Positions 1 to 11,093 of a DNA stretch of 64,000 nucleotides are shown one piece after another; position 1 is the stretch's first letter, and every line of letters starts with the position of its first letter. The position numbers and the translations under genes are program-made. Source of the stretch: Apiosordaria backusii (taxonomy: Eukaryota; Ascomycota; Sordariomycetes; Sordariales; Lasiosphaeriaceae); contig JAUKTV010000004.1 in the NCBI GenBank assembly GCA_030549205.1, positions 2,418,001-2,482,000 of the forward strand. The letters are read 5' to 3'. The notes below the pieces were generated by a model. The model saw only the letters and a program-made list of their open reading frames with translations, made no database searches and was not told where the DNA came from.

Positions 1-1760
1 AGTAGTAGTAAATATAGGAATTGTAAGTATAAAGTTAATCGTTAATATTAATACTGTTTATAAATATATTGTATACCTATATAATAAATAGAATAGCGAT
101 TTCTTTTTTACTTTTATTTCTAAATATAGCCTTTATTGCTTTACCCTATAGACGCTGTCGCTATATTATTACCGGTTATTTATAGCCAGTAAAAAAGGTC
201 GAAATTATATTAACTATTATCTTTTCTTTAATAGCTTAGTATAAAGTGCTATCAGAATTAGGTACCTTTATCTTATTTCTCCTTCTTTTTACTGTTATTT
301 TGGCCAATTTAATATAGTAACGGTTATAAAATATAAAGTTAGGGTAATCATTAGTATACTTAAAGGCTTTAAACTTAAAGTAGATTTAATTAGCGGCTAT
401 AGTCCTAATAACGGCTATATTGTAAAATCGCAGGAATTTAATAAGGGCTAAGCTTATAAAGTAGTTATTAAAGAATAAGTAGTAAGTACGGTCTTTTAAA
501 GGATTAAGTAGTAAGGTAATTAGTTAGATAATAAGCAATTAAGTATAGTAAAGGCTATATTATCCTATAAATTAATAAGTAAGTTATACGTTTAAAAAAC
601 TTAAAAATTATAGTTAAACTTACAATTTATTAAATACTAATAAACTTATCCTTTTTTAAATAATAGAGCTAATTATAGAAATAACTGCCTTTGGTAATTA
701 CTTAGAGTTTAAAGCCCTTTAGAATTAACTTAGACTTAAAAAGTATAGTGTAAGTGCTTTTACCTATAAAGTAAACCATTTTCTTATTAATCGTAATATT
801 TTAACTAGGCTTATATAATTTTATTAAGACCTTAGTTAAATGCTTATTAAAAGGTATAATTTATTATTAAAGTAAAGAATTAACAACTTTATCGTTAGTA
901 TTTTAAAAAATAAACTAGTATTTAAGCTTTTAATAATAGTTAAAAGGCATTTAATTATAAATTAAATATACTGGTTTGTTAGGTCGCTTAAGCTAGTAAA
1001 CCTTGGTATTACTTTTATAGTAAAGACCTATATATATTATAATTGCGATTATAATGTAGATCTTAAATATAGTATATATAGTAAAATATATAGTATATAG
1101 TTGCTTATTACCTTAGTTAGTAGAAGGTTTATATTTGTTTGTCTATTCGGTTTATTTTTAAATAAGTTTAAAAGGAAAGAAAGTAAAGAAGAGTTGTAAA
1201 ATTGTAAAGGGCAGTAGATACTTTTAATAGTAGAAAAAGTAAGGTATTTAAATAGTATAAAAAGGATGGCCTTTAGGAAGACCAATATAGAAGTTAAACT
1301 ATAAATTGGTTGGTTTATAAGGTATAACTGCTATAAGATTTAAAATTACAGTATATATTAGTAACTTTAATATATTAAAATATATAAGAAGAAGCAATTT
1401 ATTGGTTAAAATTTTAAGTAATAATTTGTTAATATAATTAATTAAGTGCTAATAGTAAATAATATAGTAAGGCTCCTTACTTGGTTTATAAAGTATTTTG
1501 AAAAAATCGTCTTCTTTGTCAGTTTCTTTATTAAAGCTTTCTTAGTTAGTAAAATAGTCGCTTACTGTATTAATATTATTAACAAATTAGGTAGGTAATT
1601 CGGTAAAAAAGCGCTTTACAAAGGCATTAAAAGTAGGCTAAATAGAGTGTTTCAGTTAAAAAGTAGGCTAAATTATAGTTTTAGTAGTTCGAATTGCTAT
1701 ATAGTAGATATAGGTTTAATAAAGAAGGTGTTACTTTTTGCGTGGTATCTTTATAACATT
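1..1760. mobile_element. AT-rich RIP-like transposon relic
   Basis: This block is strikingly AT-rich and full of TA dinucleotides. Stop codons occur in every frame, and the base composition changes sharply to ordinary gene-like sequence after about 1760. That pattern is what repeat-induced point mutation (C to T on both strands) leaves of a transposon in filamentous ascomycetes. No reading frame, terminal repeat or protein motif survives that would allow naming the element class. The block runs off the left edge, so its true length is unknown. An AT-isochore or centromere-flanking segment would look similar. The RIP reading is inference from composition. Confidence 0.7.
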
Positions 1761-1822
1761 TTCCTATACAAAGAAGGTATGGTTTTAACTGGGAAAACGC
1801 GCTAAATCTGTATAGGAAAATG
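1757..1822. repeat. 14-base perfect inverted repeat at the AT-rich boundary
   Basis: The 14-mer at 1757-1770 (CATTTTCCTATACA) is the exact reverse complement of 1809-1822 (TGTATAGGAAAATG). The arms are separated by 38 bases. The match does not extend inward or outward. It sits where the AT-rich block gives way to normal sequence, so it could be a terminal inverted repeat of a small element or a hairpin. Its function is unknown. Confidence 0.6.
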
Positions 1823-4800
1823 CCAAGGGTACGCGTCAAAGTGGGTAGTCATGGTCAATGTACAGTACCTGAAGTATCAATGCCAAGGAAAAAATTGTCA
1901 TTTTGCCCAGCCAAGGGGATTCTACCGGTAGGACCATGCAAATGCGCTCGTGTGTAAATTACAGGCCGGTCGATCGTCCACCAACCTCGGCCGACGATGT
2001 GTCCTAGCGGAGCCCGACGACTTGGAATTGGGACACACTGTGGAACGCAATCCGAGCACTTTCGGGACCCCATCCTGGAAACGGCATGGCTGTCTGAAAT
2101 GACGCTCCACTTGTGAGGTCCGTGGGCTTGACGACATGCTGGCTGATACCAACGACACGGCCTGGCTCGTAAAGATGCGATTCGAGCTGAGGAGGGGTAC
2201 AAACCGAGAGTGTTTTATGCTAAGACTGTTCTGTGCCGAAACATAACATTGCCGATCTCACAGCTCCGATGGATTTGATATCGTCCAAGCGTCTTGAACT
2301 AATGTGCGGTATCGAGACCGCGCATGATGGCTGATGGCGTGCTGCATGTGCCCCCAACGTGTCCATTAATAACGCGGGGCGGCAGGTACAAGGTGGATAG
2401 GATGCACCGGTACATGCTTGAGATAAGTCCAGTGACCTATATCAACCGGGAGCCGTGAGTATCCGGTTCAAGTGGGGAGAGGATGGGAAGGGATACACTT
2501 CAACGGCGGCTCAATAACTTGCTGCTAGGACTGAGGAAAGCTGGTGATTCTGTCATATGCGTGTCATCGAGTAGGTCGGGGAGATGTTCCAAGAGCTGTG
2601 ATGAGACGGCAAGAGTTCATCTGAAAGTCAATCAAGACTTGAAGGAGCGGTCAGCGAAATTAGATGAAATGTGGCAACAACGAGTGGCTGTTATTGCAGC
2701 GGCTGTTGCAGTGGTGACTTGATATGGAAGGTACGAGGTGTGTGTCATGTATTGTTGCTCATGCAGGTGCAAGCCATGTTCCTTCCCAACCAAAAAGCAT
2801 TGAAAATTAAGAACTTGTGCGCTTGAAACTTCAAACGGAAAGATTCCGCCGGCATCGATCAACGACACATGAACAGGGCCGTATGCCAGCATCACCACCG
2901 TGGTGTAGCACGGCATATCAGACAGCCTACCAGTATCCCTCCGAATTCTAATTTTTCTGTTAGTCATTGGGTCGAACGGGAACTGACGACTTTGGAGAAT
3001 GCTTTAGGCCAACTACATACGAATACTGACAAGATTCACAATTCACCGAGACCCAACTTGATCAACGTCGAGCGAGTGTTCCTTCAACCATAATATGTAG
3101 TCACCGTCATGATGGCAATGTTTCAGGTGCAGCACATGGATACAGATACGATCCGTGCGAAGTCGAGGTGAATGATGAACAAGATAGTGTAGGCAATAAA
3201 ACTCGATACAGCCCGGCCTGTGATGTGTGGTGGTGTGCAGGCGATCGCCAGGTCACCACTTCTGTACCCCTGAGGATCAACAAGGACGAGACGGCTGCAT
3301 CCGGTGCCCCCACAAGAACGTTGAGTTGTTGACAAGGGTGCGTTTGAGCAACGACAGCAAGCTTCTCCGTCGATTCAACGTTGCAGACTATTCTTTTGGC
3401 AGTTGGTTGCACTGCCTTTAGCCAAAGTTTTCCCATGGCATCATATCTAGCGAGCGTCCTCTTTGCATCCCTCCTTTGTCGGCTGCAGCTGTGACGACCA
3501 CGCCGCCCCGCTGGCCATTCTGCCTCGGTTTTTGCTGTCAACACTCACTGCTCAGAGATCGCTGCCGCCGTTGCCGCCTAGGCGCCTTTCCTCCCCCTCG
3601 TCAAGCTGAACGGCTCCCGTCACTAAAAATGAGCTTGTTGTCTCACCGTGACACCTACCTTCCATCCCAGGCAACGCGGCATGGAGACGGTCGAGTCGAT
3701 AGACTTGCTCCATTCGACGGCCCGGGCTCAGCTTAACTGACCGTGCCCGATTGGTGCCATCCATGCCCAGACCTGGCTGCTGCAAGTCCTTCTCGACTCG
3801 GAAGATTGTGGGCCTCCTTAACCCCAGAGAAAAAGCAACACGGCATGTTGAGAACGTTGACAGCTCTTTTCCTTACCAATCTTTGAACCTGCATGCCCGC
3901 CTGGGAACAGCGGCAAGGGGCAGGGAAAAACAGCAAGGGGCAAGGACAACAGCGCGGAAAGAAGCAGACACAGCAGGGACTCGCGTGGGCGAACAGACCT
4001 TTTCCAGGGGATGAAGAGGATGTTGATGAGGATGCGGAATGCGGAGGGCCGGACCGTTCACCGTGGAGCAAGGGGCAAGACATGTCCTGCTCACCGCATC
4101 CTGCTCACAGCATATGCGGTAAGACCGGTGTTGTATTACTTCAAATTCAGAGACCTGGGAATGAACAGACAAAACAACAAGAAGAAAAATGACGGTGTTT
4201 GCAACAACGAGATGGCAGAATGCACGCTTGAACACAGACACCAACTGACCCTTGGTCCCAACCCCTGTCAGATCGGGGGGTTGACAGACAACAACCCCGC
4301 AAAATCACAAAACCGTCTCCAGATCGCCAACGCCAGCAACACGTTCGATTTCTCAAGAAGAAATATCTGAACCAGAGATCAACAGCGAGTGCAGATGGCG
4401 ATGCAACAACAAGGGGTAACGAGTAACATTCGGCCAGTCAGAGTAATGCCAGCGCCACGATGCGTTGTTGCGGCCTCTTCTCAGCCCCGTGCTGCCGCTA
4501 TCGACGCCGGGGCTCCTCACCGCACTCGATCATCACAGAGACGGCGAACAACGGTGGGCCGGCAGCACGCCACTATGCCTGCTTCTCATGTGGCATGGTG
4601 GTGGCGAGAACCTCTCTCCTTTTCAATATTGCAGCTGTCTTTTTCTTTCATTTTTGTGCGACCAGCCGGCCGTTTTGCCGTTTGTCGGCCGGGACATCAA
4701 CATGGGGTCAGCAGCCGGACACTCCGTCCGGTTCTCGTCGCCGTCACCTACACTGTGGGACAAGCCAGATCTGAAAATCCAGATTCCAGACTTATCTCTT

Positions 4801-6748
4801 ATTCTGCCGATGCCGTTCCCTTTCTCCGGGACCAACTCCAGAGCGGGGAGACAGGGGACAAAACTTTACGACAAAGATGCCAAACTCCTCTCGGTCTAGC
4901 GGATATGTGCCGACGACGAAGAATGCTCCGAAGCTGGAGTTCGTGACAAGTCGCACTGCAAGCTTCCTTTTTGTTTTTTTGCGCGGCACATTGGCATTGG
5001 CCTGTAGGCTAATGCATGTACTGTCCATCCATATAGTGCATACATGCAGGACGCAGGACCGTGCCAGCAGTACCTAGCAGGAACAGCAGCAGCCGAACCA
5101 CACGGCCTATAACCAGGAACGAGAGGCCCGTTTTACGGAGCCAACGAAGCCAGGTGAACAATGCTTCAGCAGGATCTGAGTGTGAAATCTTATGGTTGGG
5201 CGACATGGAGTGGTATTGCAGTCGAGGGCACAACATATGTAAGTAATATGTGCGTCTCACCGACGGGAAAGGCGATAACCACAGAGTGACAGTTCTAGGT
5301 ACCTGTAACCTATAAGATATGCTGTAATTGTGTGGGGGTCGTGTGTAAACGCAGGGCATCTATATGAGCGTCGGTTATTGCAGAATATGTGCAGCGTCTG
5401 TCCCGGTTTATCCAAGGACCACCAGGGTCCGAAACCACGACAGCTCTTGACATTCAGGCGTTCCTGGAGAGGGTAACCCGATCTTCTATTCCCAAGAGAT
5501 TCGGAATTTCTGCCGCCATCTCCCAGCCGATGGTGTCGTCGAGGAACAACTGTAACCCTCCCTTCTGCCGCAACTGTGAATGTCAAGAAAACCTGGAAGA
5601 GTGGTGACACACAGGCCGGGCGATCTTCGTCAATTCATGGGCTTCCATTTTCACCGAAGGCCCGCGATGAACCACCCTAACCCATTTTCTCACTTGGCCA
5701 GCACGCCAGTCCCGCTCAATGATCCAAAGTGGGGCTCCACATTCTCCCACGATTAGCGATTGCACAGGGGGGACTCATAAGAAGGGGCACGAGGCACCTG
5801 ATGCTTTTTCCGCTGCCAGTTGTTGATCTGTCACACTCGCAAACGGATACTGACTGAGGTTAGGCACTTCATCGGTCCCGAATCTCCCTCTCGAGAGGAA
5901 TGTTGCTCCGTTTGGCTTTCTCTAGGCAGCACCTTCGTCAGAGTCAGAAGAGAGACCCTGGAAACATTCCTGTCCCGAACAGAACCACCGGCCCGGGACT
6001 TTGCTCCTCTCATGAAGTGCTGGCAGGCAATTGGAAATTGGTCCAATGGGGTCAAACCGACGGCATCATCCTGGTCGACCTGGGCAAACCTGGTCAAGTC
6101 GCAGGCTAGCCATCCCAACCCCTGGGTACCTGCCCCTCTCCAGGTTTGTCGCCCATGTCCTTCACTGAAAATGCCTCTTGGCCTGCTGGTCCTGTCCCTT
6201 GGCGCGAGTGCCCGCATGCGCCATGGTGGGCTCTTTTATTAATCTCGCCTCCAGACACACCCGGTTTGCACGGCTCGTCCCTTGCTTGACCTTGTCCAAC
6301 CTGGACCCGACTGGCCCAATGAAGACCTCGTTTCTTCCTCGGAGGTGATATCGTCTCTTCTGAAGAACAAAATCCTTCCTCTTCCCCTTCTCTTCTCCTT
6401 CTTTTCCCCACCGCCTCTTGTCGTTTGCTGTTGGCTACCAGGCTGTCTGTTTGAGGCGGTGTCGGCTACTCCATCAACAGAGCTGTTTTGGTCCGTTTGG
6501 GATAAACCCCCTTGTAGCGATCGCTTCGAGGTTCTCTCTGGTACCGGGGAGCAAAGACGAAGAAAACGGAACCGGACCCCTTCGCCTATCTTTTCCTGTC
6601 CCTCAACAAGAAGAACGAATCACCTTGTCTTTCACGATGCGCTACCTTTAATGCTTAATATTTCCCGATTGTCTCGATTGTCCGTGATTCGAATATACCA
6701 ACGGCACGAACTACATCGCTTGTCACCACCTCCGACATCCGCAGCAAA
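1823..6748. other. Intergenic region without a supported gene
   Basis: About 4.9 kb of ordinary composition. Open frames here are short, overlap on both strands and show no family motif. I see no convincing multi-exon gene or RNA gene. The last 400-500 bases (about 6250-6748) are pyrimidine-rich, with TCTTCTCCTTCTTTTCC-type runs. That is typical of a fungal promoter/5' UTR and probably belongs to the PH-domain gene that starts at 6749. Confidence 0.5.
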
Positions 6749-8844
6749 ATGGAGGGCTATTTGAGTGTGCCCCCAGATAGGGGCACCATCATTGGGAGAG
6801 CATTGTGGAAGGTGCGTTTTAGGAGGGTGCTGTTGGAACATTGGAAAGTTGAAAGTTACTGACGAGCCGGTGTTGCCAGCCTCGATATATGGTGGTGGGT
6901 GGCCCTCATCGGGACCAGACGTCCGGTATCATGCGCGCGCCGTCGAACCGGAGCTCGGCCCCCAAAGAGCTCTTTAGGGTGCCATCCGAGGGCATTTACT
7001 TGTCAACCTACAAGTCAAAGGTAAGTGTGCTTGGGGAGAAGACACTGGACGACCGATTTAGGGACTTGCGTGACCTAACATCTGCGGTTTAGGATGACCA
7101 AGAACCGTCGCAGCAATACTCAATCAACAGCATCACGGATTGTCAAGTGCAAATGATGGCCCATCGGAAACAGGGGCCTGTCCTCCCAACCTTGGTCATC
7201 AACCTCATTCCGGACCCGATAGCGGATAAGCTGCGGAAGCGGCGCTCGAGTCGCACGGCTGGCTTCACATCCAACAAGGACACAGGACCGATACAGCTGT
7301 TATTCCGCGCGGTAGAGGACCAACAGCAACAGCAACAGCAACAGCCCAGGCATAATCTCCAGGACTGGGCACGCTTCATCCAGCAGCTTATCCAGCCAAA
7401 CATGCCGGGAAGAGTGCCCCTGAGTCCCGTCACTCCTGCCTCGCCAACATTTGTCAACCCTTTCGCCCGTCCGCGAGAATTGAGTGACAGCCAAAGGCCA
7501 GGCAGTGGGAATACTGGACAGCGACCCGGGTTTACGAGGGGCCACACGACACACTCTGGACGTGACCGCCCTGTCACCTTTTCAGATCCGCCAAGTCTGC
7601 GGTCCAAGCGAAGTGATTTATCGTCGGCCACAAGCTCGATCCAGACACACCATATGGTTTTCCAAAATTATACCACCATGCTCCCCACCGATCTCCCGTC
7701 ACCGGCCACCACCATTGGCGAATACCAGGGCGAGTTTATAGAGGGGTGGACATCGGCACAGGGGAGGTCCTCCGCGCTCAGTTCGCCAGTCAGGGAACGA
7801 GGGAGTGTCAGTTCAGGGCCCACGCCACTTGCGCCCATTTTGGACGCTGGTACCTCGCCTCCGGGGCCACGAGAGACGATTCTTGACCGCGCTTTCCAGA
7901 TGCGCCGCATTCCCGGCTCAGAACGTGAAGTTCCCGGTGAGGAGAAGCTGACCTCGCTGGCCCGTTTTGATGCGCTTATGCGAGATATGGACGACAAGAG
8001 GAAACAGCGGGAAGCTGAGGAGGCGAGACAGAAAGCACAGGTAGCAGCCGCAGCGTCGGCGTCTGTGTCGGCTTTAGATGAACAATCTGGGCTAAAAAGT
8101 GCTTGGGATTTGGACGGCGATTCATCAGAATATGACGACGATGATGACGATGATAGCGATGAACCATTTGACGAAGCAGATTTGGACGATGACCGATTCT
8201 CATCTCACTCAACGTCAGCTCAGCGGGCCCTGGATTACATTTCTGGGCGACCAGACCTACGAAACCGACCTCACCCACCCCCACGAACACACTCAATCAA
8301 GACCCCGCTGAGTTACAACCATGAGGCTCTGATGGCATTGTCATCAAGTAGCGGCATGCGACCTCAGACAGGCTACTCTGGCAACCGGACCAGGCCGGGC
8401 ATGGCTCAAAGAACACACTCACAACCACAGCTGGCGACCATTATGGCCTCCTCACCATCAACGGTCACGGCGGAGGACTCACTCTCCAACCTCGCCCCTG
8501 GCTCACCGCCGCCTTTGCAACGCAGCCAGACTGAAAAGCGGCAATCTAACTCCAGCGCCAAGCGTCTGAGCTTTAGCGAATTCACCAAACGTCTAAGCAG
8601 CACGAGCAGCTTGCTCTTGGTCCAGACCAACGCCAGTAATACCAGCAGCCGGGGGAGTAACAGTGATGCGGCTGACATTCCTCTGCCACAATCACCTCCT
8701 CCGAATCTTCATCATCTACATCCCCGGGCCGCCCCAGCGCCTCCCCTGCCACCACAATCGCCGACCTCGATGAGCGAGCGGGATCACTGCGGATGGCGCG
8801 GGAGCGTGGGGGTTTTCGGGGCCGGCGAAGGGGGCTTCCTCTAA
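6749..8844 (+). CDS. PH-domain protein
   Basis: Predicted exons are 6749-6811, 6880-7020 and 7093-8844, giving 651 residues. Introns start GTGCGT and GTAAGT, end CAG and TAG, and keep the frame exactly. Residues 1 to about 150 read as a pleckstrin-homology domain: MEGYLSVP at the start, then WKPRYMVV, YLSTYKSK, a basic KLRKRRSSR stretch and a closing helix DWARFIQQL. PH domains usually bind phosphoinositides or protein partners at membranes. The rest is low-complexity Ser/Pro-rich sequence with a Q8 run in the PH insert, a K/R/E-rich helix near 7960-8040 and an Asp/Glu run near 8130-8200. The C-terminus (CGWRGSVGVFGAGEGGFL) is glycine-rich and, from memory, resembles conserved tails of ascomycete homologues. 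The start is the first ATG giving an intact PH domain. Its cellular role is unknown; septation or polarity would be a guess. Confidence 0.85.
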
Positions 8845-11093
8845 CTACCGATAACTGCCGAGTTAAAGGGGTATTCTGGAATATCAAGAAAAATCGAATG
8901 ATGTGATGCTGCAATGCTCGGATGAGAAAAGAGCATCGGACGATCACACGACGTTTTGAAGTGGAACTCGGCAAAAGGTCTTTTCCTGCGAGAGGATCCA
9001 GATGCCTGGTTCCCCGGTGCTTGATTCTCCACTGTATGCGAACGAGAGGGGCCGTTGCTGCATAACCCCCTTGTGGATGTCTACCGATGCATGATGTACG
9101 GTGCTTGTTCGTGGCTTTCATTGCTGGGAATAGCACGCTTGTTTATTCCCCCTCATACTACTGTATTATTTGGTTTTTATTCTGGAATCTTTTGGACTCT
9201 TTTCATGCTCTTTAATGCCAAACGGCGTTTTTTTATCCGTCAGCTTTTCACGGATTTACGATCCACCATGGATTACACACACGCCTCTTATCCAACAAAC
9301 AACCTCAAACCCCCTAGCATTTCCGGTTTACATACGACCGTACGGACGACGAGTCATGAGGGATTCATCAAACACTCGAATACTTCTTGGCGTTTTAATA
9401 ATTCATTTTCATTCTTACGATGATGCTTTCAAGTCAAAGAGGAGGAAGACACGCAACGCAGCTTCGCGTGTATGTCTGCGGTAGATGTTATGCTTTCGTT
9501 TTCACAGAGCACAGAGGAGGAGATCTTTTATGCGTTCTCATTATTCTTCTCTGTACAAAATGATTCCCATTTTACGACTTTCGCTTTTTATTTTCCTTTT
9601 ACCTTTCTTTGGGAGTCATTATACCCTTTTTTTCTTTCGGTGACTCTTTCGGGTGAAGCACGAATGAGATGAATAGCTATGGGTTACTTTTCTGTTTTGT
9701 TTTGTATATACCAGCAAGCGGATTGTGGACGGGGAGATGAGGGGAGAGAGAGACGAAGTAGATGATGGGCTTGTGGTGTTGTGGTTTTAGCATAGTAGCA
9801 TAGCACATAGCATAGCACATAGCATGGCATATAGCAAGCGGCATTTGCGTATATATTATTACATGTACATTCTTTACATTTATTTGTACAGGTGTTTGGT
9901 GCCAGATTGAAATGTTCCCTGATTTGAAGTGAGAATTATTGACATCATGTATTCTTAGTGGTTGAAGTTGTTGTTTGATGAGTGAAGAATCTCATAAAAC
10001 TGAAAGTAGAGTGAGTGTCTGATAAGAGATTGTGATGCAGCTCCCTGAAACATAAACAGAGCATGGAACATGAGATAAGTGCGTATCTGAGGAAACATGT
10101 TAGATTTGGTGTTACCGGTTGCGGGAAGTCGTTGACTGAGGTTGTGCCACCATCTCATCGACATACCCTCACACACACACACGATGAGGAGCTACTTTCA
10201 ATACTACTTAGACAACCTGAAATGATAGACCAGTTATATTTTTATGCACTTCAAGAAATATCTAGGCCAAGTCTAAACCAACAGAAATCCTCAGTTCTGA
10301 AAATGTGTCGTGGACAGGGCCAATCGGACACTGGGACCTCAGCGAGGCACCGAAGGGTCGGTGGTTGACCACTGCTGTCCTGCAGCACCACAGCGGTCCT
10401 TGGACCCACTTCAATCACGAGATTGAACTGCCTGGAGTTTCGAGGGGTGAACCGAAGCAGACAAAGAATTAAGTACTAATGACTGGAATACATTATGCTT
10501 CCCGTCATTTAGTACTCATTCAAGAAAACCTCAGTTGTTCTTTCAATCTTCTTCAACGACGACAAGTCATCAGCTGCAGGTTGACCGCATCCAGGGCAGC
10601 GCTGAATGCTTGTTGGTGTGAAACTTCAGGCTCATAGGAATGAGACCTGCTCCCTTCCAAATACAACAAGTATTCTCTTTATAAATCCTTCGGAAGTTTC
10701 ATACATTTTGTTTAGTTTGTGAAAGCATAGAGGAAACTGAGTATTCACCTTCTCTCATTTACGACGGGGTTAAGAAAGGTGTGGTCTCCATGGAAGCTCC
10801 GAGTCCCCCACTAACAATTATCAAGCCCCCAGAATTCCAGTGGCGGCACGTCAGCAAGCACTCAGGTTCCCCTCTTATCTTAGCCCCGACGACCCGTCAC
10901 CTCAAAGCAATACGAAATAGAAGCTTTCAACGCACGTTTGGCCGTGCCCATCAACTCATCACTCTCTCCGCCGTCCACTGCATTTGCTTACCTCTTCCTC
11001 CCTTTCATCCATTTGTCCCTCCCTTGATCAAACCCATCCACATCATTCCGCGAGGACAGAAACTCAGTCCCGCGGACCCGAACATCGACCGTC
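8845..11093. other. Intergenic region: 3' UTR of the PH gene and 5' region of the Gid7 gene
   Basis: No gene is supported. Visible structure includes a 12-base tandem repeat at 9789-9836 and T-rich stretches near 9170-9700. The segment 10930-11090 is C- and T-rich without any ATG, as expected for a fungal 5' leader of the gene downstream. Confidence 0.5.
9789..9836. repeat. Tandem repeat, 12-base unit
   Basis: Units AGCATAGCACAT at 9797-9808 and 9809-9820 are identical. A third copy at 9821-9832 (AGCATGGCATAT) is diverged, and partial copies flank them. It lies in noncoding sequence downstream of the PH gene. Confidence 0.8.
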
